A stretch of DNA of 64,000 bases from Thauera sedimentorum (GCF_014489115.1 NZ_JACTAH010000002.1:310001-374000); one strand, 5' to 3'. Shown: positions 52,592-63,105, numbered from the stretch's first letter. Numbers and translations: made by a program. Notes: a model not told the origin generated them from the sequence alone.

Positions 52592-52930
52592 TCAGGGCTC
52601 CCCTGCTCCGCGCTCCGCTTCCTCGATCAACGCACGGCCGAAGGCCTTCCATACCGGCCCGCCGTGAGTATGCACGCCGAACTCGGCGCTCTGCTTCATC
52701 GTCCTGAGCATCAGCTCGGCCAGCGCGAACAGTTCGGCGCGTGCACGCCGCTGGCGGTCCGGGCTGCGCAGTGCCTCCAGGTTGCACGCCGGATCGCAAT
52801 CCAGCGCCTCGCGCGCCAGGGCCCGCACTGCCGCCGCGTCGTCCCAGTCTATCCCCAGCGCGATGCCGCGCCGGATGATCTCGCGCTCCAACTCCTGGGC
52901 GTCACGGTCGAAATGGCCAAAACCGCTCAT
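52592..52930 (-). CDS. Conserved hypothetical protein
   Basis: A 112-residue cytoplasmic, mostly helical protein, not recognised as a named family. It starts [20 protein letters not shown] and has two Arg/Ala/Glu-rich helical stretches and a central LMLRTMKQSAEFGVHTHGGP. Its start overlaps the rfbD stop by four bases (ATGA), so it is the third gene of an rfbB-rfbD unit, though nothing in it indicates sugar-nucleotide work. Confidence 0.75.
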   Translation of the reverse strand: MSGFGHFDRDAQELEREIIRRGIALGIDWDDAAAVRALAREALDCDPACNLEALRSPDRQRRARAELFALAELMLRTMKQSAEFGVHTHGGPVWKAFGRALIEEAERGAGEP

Positions 52931-53823
52931 CGCCCGCCCAACTCCTCCAGACAGCGCAGCAGTGCCTGCTCCCAGTGCGGCAGGCGCAGGCCGAAGCGCG
53001 CCGCCAGCGCCTGCTGGTCAAGGCGGGAATTCGATGGCCGGGCGGCCGGCGTCGGGTAATCGGCGCTACCGATAGGCACCACTTCCGCCACCTTCAGCAC
53101 CCGGTCCGGCAGCACCCGGCGCGCGTGCGCGAAAATCGCCTCGGCAAAGCCGTGCCAGCTGGTCTCGCCGCCTCCGGCCATGTGGAACAGCCCGGAGCGG
53201 AAGTTGCCGGCGGCGCGCTCGCGGCAGGCCTGGGCGACGGCCTGGGCGCTGGCATCCGCGATGTTGCGCGCCCAGGTCGGCGCACCGAACTGATCGGCGA
53301 CCACGCGCAGCACCTCGCGCTCGGCACCCAGGCGCAGCATGGTGAGCAGGAAGTTGGCCCCGCGCGCCGCATACACCCAGGTGGTGCGGAAGATCAGGTA
53401 GTCGCAGCCGGCGGCCGCCACCGCCTGCTCGCCGGCAAGCTTGCCGCGTCCGTAGGCGTTGAGCGGCGCGACCGGATCGTCCTCCAGGTAGGCGCCGGCT
53501 TTGCTGCCGTCGAATACGTAGTCGGTGGAGTAATGCACCAGCAGGGCGCCGGCGCGACGCGCTGCCACGGCCAGTTCGCCCACCGCCTCGGCATTGACGC
53601 GGTGCGCGAGCGTCTCCTCAGTTTCCGCCCGGTCGACTGCGGTGTAGGCCGCGGCATTGACGATCACCTGGGGCGCCAGCTCGGCGACCAGCGCGGCCAG
53701 CGTCTCGGGGCGAGCCAAGTCGCAGCGCTCCCGCCCGGGCGCGATCACCTCGCCCAAGGGCATCAGGCTGCGGGCCAGTTCCCAGCCGACCTGGCCGCGC
53801 GCGCCGGTGAGCAGGATCCTCAT
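52927..53823 (-). CDS. rfbD: dTDP-4-dehydrorhamnose reductase
   Basis: Last step of dTDP-L-rhamnose synthesis. The 298-residue extended short-chain dehydrogenase has the nucleotide motif [18 protein letters not shown], the [18 protein letters not shown] region, catalytic Tyr/Lys in [14 protein letters not shown], and [15 protein letters not shown]. It overlaps rfbB upstream and the hypothetical gene downstream, both by ATGA. rfbA and rfbC, needed for the full pathway, are not in this cluster. Confidence 0.95.
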   Translation of the reverse strand: MRILLTGARGQVGWELARSLMPLGEVIAPGRERCDLARPETLAALVAELAPQVIVNAAAYTAVDRAETEETLAHRVNAEAVGELAVAARRAGALLVHYSTDYVFDGSKAGAYLEDDPVAPLNAYGRGKLAGEQAVAAAGCDYLIFRTTWVYAARGANFLLTMLRLGAEREVLRVVADQFGAPTWARNIADASAQAVAQACRERAAGNFRSGLFHMAGGGETSWHGFAEAIFAHARRVLPDRVLKVAEVVPIGSADYPTPAARPSNSRLDQQALAARFGLRLPHWEQALLRCLEELGGR

Positions 53824-54890
53824 GCCTTTTCCCCGCGCGCCGCGTAGTTGGCAGCGATCCAGTCGCGGTAGGCGCCACTCTGCACATGGGCCACCCAGTC
53901 CTGGTTGCCCAGGTACCACTCGACGGTCTTGCGGATGCCGGTGGCGAAGGTTTCGGCCGGCCGCCAGCCCAGTTCGCGCTCGATCTTGCGCGCGTCGATG
54001 GCGTAGCGGCGGTCGTGCCCCGGCCGATCCTGCACGTAGGTGATCAGGCGCTCGTGCGGGCCGGCGGGGTCCGGACGCAATTCGTCGAGCAGCGCGCAGA
54101 TGGTACGCACGATCTCGATGTTGGGCATCTCGTTCCAGCCGCCGACGTTGTAGGTCTCGCCCAGCCGGCCGCGCGCCAGCACCTCGCGGATCGCCGCGCA
54201 GTGGTCGCCCACGTACAGCCAGTCGCGCACGTTCATGCCGTCGCCGTAGATCGGCAGCGGCTTGGCCGCAAGGGCGTTGGCGATCACCAGCGGGATCAGC
54301 TTCTCGGGAAACTGGTACGGCCCGTAGTTGTTCGAGCAGTTGGTGGTGAGCACCGGCAGCCCATAGGTGTGGTGCCAGGCGCGCACCAGGTGGTCAGAAG
54401 CCGCCTTGCTGGCCGAGTACGGGCTGTTGGGTTCATAGGCCTTGGTTTCGGCAAACGGAGGATCCTGTGGCCCGAGCGAGCCGTACACCTCGTCGGTGGA
54501 TACGTGCAGGAAGCGGAAGGCTGCCCGCGCGTCCGCATCCAGCGCTCCCCAGTAGGCGCGCGCCGCCTCCAGCAGGGTGAAGGTGCCCTCCACGTTGGTG
54601 CGCACGAAGGCGGCCGGACCATGGATGGAGCGGTCCACATGGCTTTCCGCGGCGAAATGCACGATGGCGCGCGGGCGGTGACTGGCGAGCAGGCGGTCCA
54701 CCAGCGCGCGGTCGCAGATGTCGCCCTGAACGAACACATGGCGCGCATCGCCCTGCAGGCGGGCGAGGTTCTCCAGGTTGCCGGCGTAGGTCAGCGCATC
54801 GAGGTTGACCACCGGTTCGTCAGCAGTGGCGAGCCAGTCGAGCACGAAATTGGCACCGATGAAGCCGGCGCCGCCTGTCACGAGAATCAT
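53820..54890 (-). CDS. rfbB: dTDP-glucose 4,6-dehydratase
   Basis: Second step of dTDP-rhamnose synthesis. The 356 residues have the NAD motif [39 protein letters not shown], the catalytic [10 protein letters not shown], Tyr-Lys in [20 protein letters not shown], and [20 protein letters not shown]. It is first in the rfbB-rfbD-hypothetical operon and is divergent from the carboxypeptidase gene. Confidence 0.97.
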   Translation of the reverse strand: MILVTGGAGFIGANFVLDWLATADEPVVNLDALTYAGNLENLARLQGDARHVFVQGDICDRALVDRLLASHRPRAIVHFAAESHVDRSIHGPAAFVRTNVEGTFTLLEAARAYWGALDADARAAFRFLHVSTDEVYGSLGPQDPPFAETKAYEPNSPYSASKAASDHLVRAWHHTYGLPVLTTNCSNNYGPYQFPEKLIPLVIANALAAKPLPIYGDGMNVRDWLYVGDHCAAIREVLARGRLGETYNVGGWNEMPNIEIVRTICALLDELRPDPAGPHERLITYVQDRPGHDRRYAIDARKIERELGWRPAETFATGIRKTVEWYLGNQDWVAHVQSGAYRDWIAANYAARGEKA

Positions 54891-55001
54891 GTCGGAATCC
54901 GTCGAAGAAGGTTCTGCCGCGCGGGATGCGTAAAATAACTCCCGGTCGCCCGGCGGCGAATGCCGGGATTCTACTCCGCCCCGTCACGCTTGCCCTTCCA
55001 C

Positions 55002-56432
55002 ATGTCCCTTGCCCACCGTTTCCTGCTCATCTTCTGCCTGCTGCTGACAATGGCCACCGCGGCCGCCAACGCGGCCGGCCTGCCGCGCAACGTGCGCCAG
55101 GCGCTGGAAGGCGCGGGCGTGCCGCTGGAGGACACCGCCATCTGGGTGCAGGGCGTGGATGCACGGACTCCCGCGCTGACGCTGAATGCCGAACGGCCGA
55201 TGAACCCCGCCTCGGTGATGAAGCTGGTGACCGCCTTCGCCGCGCTGGAGCGCCTCGGCCCGGCCTATACCTGGACCACCCGCGCGGGCACCGATGGCGC
55301 GCTACAGGGCGGCGTGCTGCAGGGGAATCTCTACCTGGTCGGCGGCGGCGACCCCATGCTCAGCTACGAACGGCTGTGGAAGATGCTGCGCCAGTTGCGC
55401 GCGCTGGGCATCGAGCGCATCGCCGGCGACATCGTGCTCGACGGCTCGGCGCTGACCTTGCCGCCGCACGACCCCGACGCCTTCGATGGGCGCGGCCTGC
55501 GCCCGTACAACGCCGGCCCGCACGGCCTGCTGCTGCATTACAACACCCTGCGCCTCACGCTGGTGCCGGGCGCAAGGCCCGGTGAACCGGTGACGCTGGC
55601 CGCCGATCCGCCGCTGGCCGGCCTCACGATCGACAACCGCATCCTCACCGCGGGCGGCGGCTGCGGGGTGTGGTACCACGCCCTGGAAGCCCGTCTGGCG
55701 AGCACGCCCGGCGGCACCCGCCTGGAGCTGGACGGGCGCCTGCCGGCCAGCTGCGGACGGCGCGACTGGAGCGCCGCCCCCCTTGCGGCGGAGACCTACG
55801 GTGTGGCGCTGGTGGCCGCGCTGTGGTCCGAGGTCGGCGGACGGCTGGGCGGCCGGGTGCGGACAGGTCTGGCGCCAGCGCAGATGGACACCCTGCTGGC
55901 CGAGGATTCGGACCCGCTCGGCGACGTGGTACGCAACATGAACAAGTGGTCGAGCAACGTCATCGCCCGCCAGCTGTTGGCCACGCTTGGCGCCTCGGCC
56001 ACCGGCGCACCCGACATGGTGAGCGGCGGTGCACTGGTCGCACGCGCGCAGCTGGCTGCGGCCGGCATCGCCACCGACGGCCTGATAGTCGAGAACGGCT
56101 CAGGCCTGTCGCGCATCGAACGCATCCGCGCGGACGCGCTCGGCCAGTTGCTGCTCGCCGCCTGGCAGCGCCCGTGGATGCCGGAGTTCGTCGCTGCGCT
56201 GCCGATGGCGGGGGTGGACGGCACCGCACGCAAGCGTCTCAACGGCAGCCCGGCCAGCGGCCACGCCCACATCAAGACCGGCACGCTCAACGGCGTGCGC
56301 GCGATGGCAGGCTATGTGCTCGACCGCCACGGCCGCCGCCACGCGGTGGTGATGATGGTCAACCACCCCCAGGCGCCGGCCAGCCAGGCGGCGCAGGATG
56401 CGCTGCTCGAATGGGTGTGGGAGGGGCACTGA
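55002..56432 (+). CDS. dacB: D-alanyl-D-alanine carboxypeptidase/endopeptidase (PBP4, S13 family)
   Basis: Periplasmic 476-residue class C PBP that trims or cleaves peptidoglycan cross-links. Signal peptide ends AAANAAG. Catalytic SxxK is in NPASVMKLVTAFAALE, the SxN motif is in KWSSNVIARQL, and KTG is in HAHIKTGTLNGVRAMAGYV. A large insert after the SxxK motif, typical of S13, holds NLYLVGGGDPMLSY. The start at 55002 follows the family; the frame is open from 54960. Confidence 0.94.
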   Translation: MSLAHRFLLIFCLLLTMATAAANAAGLPRNVRQALEGAGVPLEDTAIWVQGVDARTPALTLNAERPMNPASVMKLVTAFAALERLGPAYTWTTRAGTDGALQGGVLQGNLYLVGGGDPMLSYERLWKMLRQLRALGIERIAGDIVLDGSALTLPPHDPDAFDGRGLRPYNAGPHGLLLHYNTLRLTLVPGARPGEPVTLAADPPLAGLTIDNRILTAGGGCGVWYHALEARLASTPGGTRLELDGRLPASCGRRDWSAAPLAAETYGVALVAALWSEVGGRLGGRVRTGLAPAQMDTLLAEDSDPLGDVVRNMNKWSSNVIARQLLATLGASATGAPDMVSGGALVARAQLAAAGIATDGLIVENGSGLSRIERIRADALGQLLLAAWQRPWMPEFVAALPMAGVDGTARKRLNGSPASGHAHIKTGTLNGVRAMAGYVLDRHGRRHAVVMMVNHPQAPASQAAQDALLEWVWEGH

Positions 56433-56458
56433 GCCGTCGCCCGGCGCGAACCTACCGG

Positions 56459-56481
56459 ATCGCGGCCGAGGCCGCGCCTAC
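56459..56481. repeat. Single arm of the REP-like element, overlapping the ubiD stop
   Basis: These 23 bases differ at two positions from the right arm of the elements at 17842 and 22913. No partner arm is nearby. The ubiD stop codon (TAG on the minus strand, 56478-56480) lies in the arm's GTAGG end. Confidence 0.6.
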
Positions 56482-57968
56482 AGGCCCAACTCGTCCCACA
56501 TTGCGTCGACCTTCGCCTTTACCGCGGCGTCCATGACGATGGGCGTACCCCACTCGCGGCTGGTCTCGCCCGGCCACTTGTTGGTGGCGTCCAGACCCAT
56601 CTTGGAGCCCAGGCCGGCCACCGGGCTGGCAAAGTCGAGGTAGTCGATCGGCGTGTTGTCCACCAGCGTGGTGTCGCGGGTGGCGTCGACCCGGGTGGTC
56701 ATCGCCCAGATCACTTCCTTCCACTCGCGGATGTCCACGTCGTCGTCCACCACGATGATGAACTTGGTGTACATGAACTGGCGCAGGAAGCTCCAGATGC
56801 CGAACATCACCCGCTTGGCATGCCCCGGGTACTGCTTCTTGATGCTGACCACCGCCAGGCGGTAGGAGCAGCCTTCCGGCGGCAGGTAGAAGTCGACGAT
56901 CTCCGGAAACTGCTTCTGCAGCAGCGGCACGAAGACCTCGTTGAGCGCCACGCCCAGCATGGCCGGCTCGTCGGGCGGCTTGCCGGTATAGGTGGAGTGG
57001 TAGATCGGCTGGCGGCGCATGGTGATGCGCTCGACGGTGAACACCGGAAAGTCGGAGACCTCGTTGTAGTAGCCGGTGTGGTCGCCGTAAGGGCCTTCCG
57101 GCGCCATGTCGTCCGGGTGGATCACGCCTTCCAGCACGATCTCGGCGGAGGCCGGCACCTGCAGGTCGGAGCCGAGGCATTTGACCAGCTCGGTCTTGGC
57201 ACCGCGCAGCAGACCGGCAAACTGGTATTCGGAGATGGTGTCCGGCACCGGCGTCACCGCCCCCAGGATGGTGGCCGGGTCGCAGCCCAGCACCACCGCC
57301 ACCGGGAAGGGTTCGCCGGGGTGAGCCTGCTGGTGCTCGCGGAAATCGAGCGCACCGCCGCGATGCGCCAGCCAGCGCATGATCACCCGGTTCGGCCCCA
57401 GCACCTGCTGGCGGTAGATGCCCAGGTTCTGGCGCTTCTTGTGCGGCCCGCGGGTCACCACCAGGCCCCAGGTGATCAGCGGCGCGGCGTCGCCCGGCCA
57501 GCAGTGCTGGATGGGCAGCTTGCCCAGGTCGACTTCGTCGCCCTCCCACACCACTTCCTGACAGGGCGCGGAACGTACCTCCTTGGGCGCCATGTTGAGC
57601 ACCTGCTTCAACACCGGCCACTTCTCCCAAGCGTCCTTCAGGCCCTTGGGCGGCTCGGGCTCCTTGAGGAAGGACAGCAGCTTGCCGACCTCGCGCAGCG
57701 GGGTGCTCCAGTCGCCATCACTCACGTCCTCGCCCATGCCCATCGCCACCCGCTGTGGGGTGCCGAACAAATTGGCCAGCACCGGGATGGCCTGGGGCAC
57801 GCCGCGGGTCACCGGCTGCTCGAACAACAAGGCCGGCCCGCCGGCGCGCAACACGCGGTCGGCGATCTCGGTCATCTCCAGGTGGGTGTCCACCGGCACC
57901 TTGATGCGCTTGAGCTCGCCGCGCGCCTCGAGCTGGGCGATGAAGTCGCGAAGGTCGGAATATTTCAT
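56478..57968 (-). CDS. ubiD: 4-hydroxy-3-polyprenylbenzoate decarboxylase
   Basis: Prenylated-FMN-dependent decarboxylase of ubiquinone synthesis; needs UbiX, not present here. The 496-residue product has the UbiD-family start [40 protein letters not shown], the metal/prFMN region [20 protein letters not shown] preceded by APEGPYG, and [20 protein letters not shown]. The start at 57968 is preferred to ATG 57983, which would touch the hairpin upstream. The stop codon is inside a REP-like arm. Confidence 0.95.
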   Translation of the reverse strand: MKYSDLRDFIAQLEARGELKRIKVPVDTHLEMTEIADRVLRAGGPALLFEQPVTRGVPQAIPVLANLFGTPQRVAMGMGEDVSDGDWSTPLREVGKLLSFLKEPEPPKGLKDAWEKWPVLKQVLNMAPKEVRSAPCQEVVWEGDEVDLGKLPIQHCWPGDAAPLITWGLVVTRGPHKKRQNLGIYRQQVLGPNRVIMRWLAHRGGALDFREHQQAHPGEPFPVAVVLGCDPATILGAVTPVPDTISEYQFAGLLRGAKTELVKCLGSDLQVPASAEIVLEGVIHPDDMAPEGPYGDHTGYYNEVSDFPVFTVERITMRRQPIYHSTYTGKPPDEPAMLGVALNEVFVPLLQKQFPEIVDFYLPPEGCSYRLAVVSIKKQYPGHAKRVMFGIWSFLRQFMYTKFIIVVDDDVDIREWKEVIWAMTTRVDATRDTTLVDNTPIDYLDFASPVAGLGSKMGLDATNKWPGETSREWGTPIVMDAAVKAKVDAMWDELGL

Positions 57969-57983
57969 GGCTCTAGAAGACAA

Positions 57984-58011
57984 ACAGGCCCGCCGAAACC
58001 GGCGGGCCTGT
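57984..58011 (-). terminator. Strong hairpin after the Ig-domain lipoprotein gene
   Basis: A 12-bp perfect stem (ACAGGCCCGCCG / CGGCGGGCCTGT) with a four-base loop lies 20 bases beyond the lipoprotein stop, ahead of ubiD. On the minus strand it is followed by TTTGTCTTC, which makes a reasonable Rho-independent terminator. Confidence 0.75.
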
Positions 58012-58031
58012 CACATGGCTAACGCATGCGA

Positions 58032-59492
58032 TCAGTTGATGACGATATTCACGATCCTAGAGGCCGTTCCGCCGCCGCTCACCGTAAAGGCAACCGGATA
58101 GGTGCCTGCCAAGGTCGGCGTTCCGGTGATCACACCAGCCGCACTGATCGCCAGCCCCGGAGGCAGGTTGGCCGCCGACCAGGAATACGTGCCGGAGCCG
58201 CCCGTCGCAACGAGTATCGCAGCGTAAGGATCGCCCACCGTACCGTTCGGCAAGGAGCTGGTTGCAATCTGCAGTGCGGCAGGCTCGGGATCTGGCGCGG
58301 CACCAATCGAGATCGTGTAGACAGCCTCTGCGGTCTGCTGCAACGTTGCCGAGTCCCGGACCCGCAGCGCGAAGCTGAAGGGGCCATCGACGGAAGGCGT
58401 TCCATAGATCACGCCGTCGGACGACAGGCTCAGACCGGCAGGCAGGCTGGTGCCGGGAACCAGAGACCAGACGTAAGGCGGCACCCCGCCAGAGGCCTGA
58501 ACAATGGCGGCGTAGGACTTGCCTTCGGTAGCCGCGGGCAAAGCCCCAGCCCCCTGAATCGCCAACGCCTCCATCCCGACAGCAGCAACCACCGGCACGG
58601 AAACGATGTTCGACACTACCTGGCTGACACCATTGTCAACATCATTGTCAGCGCGATCGGACAACACCTCGACCAGCACAGAACCGGTAGTGGCGCCGCT
58701 CACCAGAGTGAAAGACGCCTGACCGCTGACAGAGCGCGCTTTCACCCAAGTATTGTCGGCGCCGGTGCCGCGCAGCTTGGCGTCATCGTCGGCCGTACCA
58801 ACGGTCGGCACGATGCGTGCGTACAGGTTGTTAACGCCCGAAGCAGGATTCGGAACAATGGCGCCGGCATCGTCAAGGATCTGCGCCTGCAGCAGAATCT
58901 GGGTCGTCTGGCCGATACCCTGCACGAAGACATACTCCGGCGCAGCCGCATTCACAACCACCTGCGACGGTTTGCCGGTCGAGAGTCCGACCGCGATGTT
59001 GATCGTTGTGTCCCTCTGGGTACCGTTGTCATCCACCGCGCAGCGCACGGTAGCGGTTCCCGGCGTGTTGGTTGCATGCAGGTGGAAGCTCGCTGCACCT
59101 GCATTGGCGCCAAGCACCAGCGAACGGGAGGCTATCGGGTTGCCGTCGTCATCCTCCTCGTCGGTACCATCGAGCTTGTACAGCACAGCCGAATCCAGAC
59201 CGCCGACCACATTGCAGGCGAAGACGTCATCGCCCCCCGGAATGGGATCGCCGGAATTCGCGCGTTTGGCCGAGACGTACATCGTTGTCGTATAGGGCGA
59301 ATTCACACCGATGCCGGGCTGAACACCCATGATATTGGTCGGCAGTTCGGTCTTCGCCGCTGTCAGAGTGACCACATATGCACCCGGACCGCCGCTGCTG
59401 CTGCCGCCACCACCGCCACCACACGCAACCAGCGCACCTGCCACACCGGCCAGCGCAAGCCCCTTGACAACCCGTATGCTCGAAAAATGCAC
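58032..59492 (-). CDS. Lipoprotein with putative Ig-like domains
   Basis: A 486-residue predicted lipoprotein: lipobox LVAC followed directly by a Gly/Ser linker (CGGGGGGSSSGG). The N-terminal ~250 residues resemble invasin/adhesin-like beta domains (TVRCAVDDNGTQRDTTINIA). Two C-terminal repeats match the putative-Ig (He_PIG) type: GVPPYVWSLVPGTSLPAGLS with SDGVIYGTPSVDGPF, and GSGTYSWSAANLPPGLAISA with GVITGTPTLAGTYP. This suggests a surface or periplasmic binding protein; the ligand is unknown. AGGGAG precedes the ATG at 59492. It has its own terminator. Confidence 0.8.
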   Translation of the reverse strand: MHFSSIRVVKGLALAGVAGALVACGGGGGGSSSGGPGAYVVTLTAAKTELPTNIMGVQPGIGVNSPYTTTMYVSAKRANSGDPIPGGDDVFACNVVGGLDSAVLYKLDGTDEEDDDGNPIASRSLVLGANAGAASFHLHATNTPGTATVRCAVDDNGTQRDTTINIAVGLSTGKPSQVVVNAAAPEYVFVQGIGQTTQILLQAQILDDAGAIVPNPASGVNNLYARIVPTVGTADDDAKLRGTGADNTWVKARSVSGQASFTLVSGATTGSVLVEVLSDRADNDVDNGVSQVVSNIVSVPVVAAVGMEALAIQGAGALPAATEGKSYAAIVQASGGVPPYVWSLVPGTSLPAGLSLSSDGVIYGTPSVDGPFSFALRVRDSATLQQTAEAVYTISIGAAPDPEPAALQIATSSLPNGTVGDPYAAILVATGGSGTYSWSAANLPPGLAISAAGVITGTPTLAGTYPVAFTVSGGGTASRIVNIVIN

Positions 59493-59617
59493 AATGAACT
59501 CCCTGAAAATTTCACTACTGGAGAGTGATCACACCCACCGGGATAGACGCGGACCAAATTCAACCGCATATCCTGCGCCATTGCAACTCGAATGCAACAG
59601 TCGGGATCCTCAGCAAG

Positions 59618-60442
59618 CTAGCGGCATGCGTTGATGGCGTCGCGCGTGTCCTGCGCCACGCGGCGCGCGGCGGCGGCGAAGTCCTCGCCCTCATTTACGT
59701 CGACTCCGGCGTAGAGGATGGCGCGCGAGGAGTTGATCATCAGCCCGCAGCCATCCATGGTGCGCCCGGCCTGCACGGTGGCGGCGATGTCGCCGCCCTG
59801 CGCGCCGATCCCCGGCACCAGCAGCGGCAGCTCGCCGGTGAGCTCGCGCACCCGCGCGATCTCGGCCGGGAAGGTGGCGCCGACCACCAGGCCGCAGTTG
59901 CCGCTGGCGTTCCACTCCTCGGCCACCAGGCGGGCGACGCGCTCGAACAGTTTCTCGCCACCGACGTCGAGAAACTGCAGGTCCGAGCCGCCCGGGTTGG
60001 AGGTGCGGCACAGCAGGATCACGCCCTTGTCGCCATAGGCGAGGTAGGGCTCGACCGAGTCGCGCCCCATGTAGGGATTGACCGTGATGGCATCGGCCTT
60101 GAAGCGCTCGAAGGCCTCCACCGCGTATTGCTCGGCGGTGCTGCCGATGTCGCCGCGCTTGGCGTCGAGGATCACCGGCACCGCCGGGTGATGCGTGTGG
60201 ATGTGTTCGATCAGCGCCTCGAGCTGGTCCTCGGCGCGGTGTGCGGCGAAATAGGCGATCTGCGGCTTGAAGGCACAGGCCAGATCCGCAGTGGCGTCGA
60301 CGATGTCGCGGCAGAACTCGAAGATGGCCTGCGGGCGGCCGGCGAGGTGGGCCGGGAATTTGGCCGGATCGGGATCGAGGCCCACGCACAGCAGGCTGTT
60401 GCGCTGCTGCCAGGCGGCCTTCAGGGCGGTCATGAAGTGCAT
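59618..60442 (-). CDS. pyrF: Orotidine 5'-phosphate decarboxylase
   Basis: Last step of UMP synthesis. The 274-residue product belongs to the type 2 OMP decarboxylases common in betaproteobacteria: [20 protein letters not shown], the catalytic [33 protein letters not shown] and [12 protein letters not shown] second ATG lies nine bases after the chosen start at 60442. It is monocistronic; the 125-base gap to the lipoprotein gene shows no clear structure. Confidence 0.96.
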   Translation of the reverse strand: MHFMTALKAAWQQRNSLLCVGLDPDPAKFPAHLAGRPQAIFEFCRDIVDATADLACAFKPQIAYFAAHRAEDQLEALIEHIHTHHPAVPVILDAKRGDIGSTAEQYAVEAFERFKADAITVNPYMGRDSVEPYLAYGDKGVILLCRTSNPGGSDLQFLDVGGEKLFERVARLVAEEWNASGNCGLVVGATFPAEIARVRELTGELPLLVPGIGAQGGDIAATVQAGRTMDGCGLMINSSRAILYAGVDVNEGEDFAAAARRVAQDTRDAINACR

Positions 60443-60623
60443 GCGGGGGAGTTCCTTGTTGGTCCGGGGCGAATGATAGCCCGATCACTCGCCTGGGAGG
60501 CATCGAAAGGAGTGGGGGCAGCGCCAAGCAGGCGGCCCGCTGCTGAAACAATCGCTTCGAGCGGTCGATGACGGCCAGCCAGCCTCATCCACGCCAGCTT
60601 CCACGGCGAAAGACCCTAGATTA

Positions 60624-60658
60624 TAATGACATATCACATACGATTTTCTGAAATCGAA
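60624..60658 (+). promoter_or_regulatory. Promoter and dyad before the orphan exported protein gene
   Basis: TATAAT (60624-60629), a perfect -10, has a weak -35 (TTCCAC, 60601-60606) at 17-base spacing. Just downstream, CGATTT-TCTG-AAATCG (60643-60658) forms a 6-bp dyad in the expected leader. The surrounding 70 bases are clearly AT-richer than the window. The first ~150 bases after pyrF show nothing. Confidence 0.5.
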
Positions 60659-60687
60659 CCTCATATTCCACTGATGCGGAGAAACGC

Positions 60688-61500
60688 ATGCCGAAAAATC
60701 TACTGTCCGTTCTATTGTTTGCCCCAATGCTCTCCTTCGCCCAAGGCTACCTTGAGAATCCCGTGGCGAACTCTACGGAATCCGGAATCGGGGTAATCTC
60801 TGGCTGGCACTGCACGGCCAAGGAGATAACGGTATTTATCGACGGTGTTTCCCAGGGAAAATCCGGGGTCGGTAGCCTGAGAAGCGACACAGGGTCGATA
60901 TGCGGTCACACGAGTACAGGGTTCTCGCTGCTGTACAACTACAGCAAGCCGAACGAAGGTGTGCACGAAATTGCGGTTTATGCCGACGGGGCCCTTCTGG
61001 AAAAGCGTCTGTTCAACACAGTCAGGTCGGGGGGCGTACCTTTTCTCAGAGACCAGCAGAAAACTGTTGTCGTACCTGACTTTCCAAATGGCGACTCATC
61101 TACGATTCTTGAATGGAGCCAGGCAAAACAGACGTTCGTCGTCGTTGGCTCTGCCGACATTACCACGCTTGATGGAGAGTACTCCCTGCAAAGAGCAACC
61201 ATTCAGATGCAGGACGGAACCTTGCTTGATACGGAAGGGCGCGACGGCTTCTATGCCTCAGGAACAATGTACGTCAATGGAGCCAGCTATCGACAAACAA
61301 TGTCGGTTCGCGTGTACGGCCAGACAGCCAGCGACACCGTTAATGGGTATCTTTCGGATCGCGGCCATTATTTATATGACGACCGTAACGGCAACAAGGT
61401 CGTCGTCGTAGACAGGGGGGCACGCCTGATCATGTCGCTTCTCTCATGGAGCCCCGTGCTTGGGTATTTCAATGAAATAGACTACTGGGTGAAAAGATAG
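60688..61500 (+). CDS. Exported protein of unknown function, atypical composition
   Basis: A 270-residue protein with signal peptide (LLFAPMLSFAQ). The mature N-terminus has GIGVISGWHCTAKEITVFID with DTGSICGHTSTGF, a module with two conserved Cys that appears at the start of many proteobacterial exported proteins. The remaining ~150 residues are beta-rich (FVVVGSADITTLDGEYSLQR, HYLYDDRNGNKVVVVDRGAR) and not recognised. Codon use is AT-richer than every neighbour. GGAG before the ATG supports the start. No operon partner; it may be acquired. Confidence 0.8.
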   Translation: MPKNLLSVLLFAPMLSFAQGYLENPVANSTESGIGVISGWHCTAKEITVFIDGVSQGKSGVGSLRSDTGSICGHTSTGFSLLYNYSKPNEGVHEIAVYADGALLEKRLFNTVRSGGVPFLRDQQKTVVVPDFPNGDSSTILEWSQAKQTFVVVGSADITTLDGEYSLQRATIQMQDGTLLDTEGRDGFYASGTMYVNGASYRQTMSVRVYGQTASDTVNGYLSDRGHYLYDDRNGNKVVVVDRGARLIMSLLSWSPVLGYFNEIDYWVKR

Positions 61501-61625
61501 TAATCATTACTGCCGCGGTTTGCGCAGTATCCATTCCTTATGGCCCGCATATCCACAGGCGCGCGCGGGGGCGACAGAGAACTCACCGGTGGAGCGGAGT
61601 CGTGCAGAGACTTGAGCCGTTCCGC

Positions 61626-62492
61626 TCAACCGAATAACAGGTAATCCGCCACCAGGCCTACAAAGATCGCCGCACCGACCCAGTTGTTGTGCAGGAAGGC
61701 CTTGAAGCACGGGGCGCGCTCGCGTCCGCGGATCAGCGTGTAATGGTAGAGCGCGATCCCGCCGGCCACCGCCAGGCCGGCGAAGAAGACCGGCCCGCGC
61801 CCCGCAGCCGTACCGGACACGGCGAGCAGCGCGAAGGCTGCCGCGTAGCACAGCATGACTGCCGCCACGTCGAAGCGGCCGAAGGTGATCGCCGAGGTGC
61901 GGATACCGATCTTGAGGTCGTCCGGGCGGTCGACCATGGCGTACTCGGTGTCGTAGGCCACCGCCCAGAACACATTGGCGGCGAGCATCAGCCAGGCGAT
62001 GGCCGGCACTTCGCCGCGCACCGCGGCAAAGGCCATCGGGATGCCGAAGCCGAAGGCGACGCCGAGGTAAGCCTGGGGAATGGCGAGGAAGCGCTTGGTG
62101 AACGGGTAGCTGCCGGCCAGGAACAGGGCGGGCACCGACAGCCACAGCACCAGCGCGGGCAGCGGCAGGATCAGCACGAAGGCCGCCAGCGACAGCCCGG
62201 CCGCCAGCCACAGCGCCTCGCGCGTACCCACCGCGCCAGTGGCCAGCGGCCGCGTCCGGGTACGCTCGACATGGCCGTCGAAATCGCGGTCAGCGTAGTC
62301 GTTGATCACGCAGCCGGCCGAGCGCATCAGCACGGTGCCGAGCACGAAGATGGCCAGCACATGCAGCGGCGGAAAGCCCTCGGCGGCCACCCACAGCCCC
62401 CACAGCGTGGGCCACAGCAGCAGCAGGATGCCGATCGGCTTGTCCAGGCGCATCAGGCGCCAGTAGAGGGGAAAGCGTTCGGTGAGCGTCAT
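61626..62492 (-). CDS. ubiA: 4-hydroxybenzoate octaprenyltransferase
   Basis: Inner-membrane enzyme that prenylates 4-hydroxybenzoate in ubiquinone synthesis. The 288-residue product has about eight hydrophobic segments and both Asp-rich sites: [20 protein letters not shown] and [20 protein letters not shown]. It lies five bases after the ubiC stop, so the enzyme making 4-hydroxybenzoate and the one using it are made together. The 125 bases between it and the exported protein gene show nothing. Confidence 0.96.
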   Translation of the reverse strand: MTLTERFPLYWRLMRLDKPIGILLLLWPTLWGLWVAAEGFPPLHVLAIFVLGTVLMRSAGCVINDYADRDFDGHVERTRTRPLATGAVGTREALWLAAGLSLAAFVLILPLPALVLWLSVPALFLAGSYPFTKRFLAIPQAYLGVAFGFGIPMAFAAVRGEVPAIAWLMLAANVFWAVAYDTEYAMVDRPDDLKIGIRTSAITFGRFDVAAVMLCYAAAFALLAVSGTAAGRGPVFFAGLAVAGGIALYHYTLIRGRERAPCFKAFLHNNWVGAAIFVGLVADYLLFG

Positions 62493-62497
62493 GGTGT

Positions 62498-63055
62498 TCA
62501 GGCGGGCAGATCGAGGATCGCCGGCGCAAAGGCTTCGCTGACCAGCAAGGCGCGTCCGTTGAGCAGGAAGACCGAACGGCGTGCCCACACGCGGGACGGC
62601 AGGCCTTGCCCGGCCAGGGCGGCGGCGATGCGATGATAGCGCGCATCGCGCCGGTCCAGGCCGATGCAGGCCAGCGGCTGGCGTTCGATGCGCGGATCGG
62701 CGAACAGCGCCGCACCCAGCGGGCGCGCGCCGATGCCGTGGAACAGGTTCCAGGCGCCGCGCAGGTTGTGGCGGGGCAGCACCGACCTTGCGAACACCAC
62801 CGCCCGGCCGTCGGCCACCAGCAACACCTCGCGCACCCAGGCCAGTTCGCCGGCACGCAGGCCGAGCAGCCAGGCCTCGTCCCGATTCGGCCGCTTCAGC
62901 CTTTGCGAGATCACCCGCACGCGGAAGTCCGTACAGCGCGCACGGATGCGTGCGGTGAGCGAGCCGGGGTCGGTCAGCCAGGGGCGCAGCGCGGCGGGAA
63001 CGGTGGCGCGCGGCGGATGGCGCAGCCAGGTTTCGCGTTGGAGTCGGGTGTACAT
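62498..63055 (-). CDS. ubiC: Chorismate lyase
   Basis: Converts chorismate to 4-hydroxybenzoate and pyruvate. The 185-residue product is of normal length: [20 protein letters not shown], the conserved Arg-Glu region [40 protein letters not shown] with the active-site Arg, and [13 protein letters not shown]. The start at 63055 ([11 protein letters not shown]) is inside a longer open frame and was chosen for the family. It precedes ubiA. Confidence 0.92.
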   Translation of the reverse strand: MYTRLQRETWLRHPPRATVPAALRPWLTDPGSLTARIRARCTDFRVRVISQRLKRPNRDEAWLLGLRAGELAWVREVLLVADGRAVVFARSVLPRHNLRGAWNLFHGIGARPLGAALFADPRIERQPLACIGLDRRDARYHRIAAALAGQGLPSRVWARRSVFLLNGRALLVSEAFAPAILDLPA

Positions 63056-63105
63056 GAATGGGTCGTTCGGGCGGCGGGCGCATGATACCAGCGCCGCTGC
63101 GTCCC

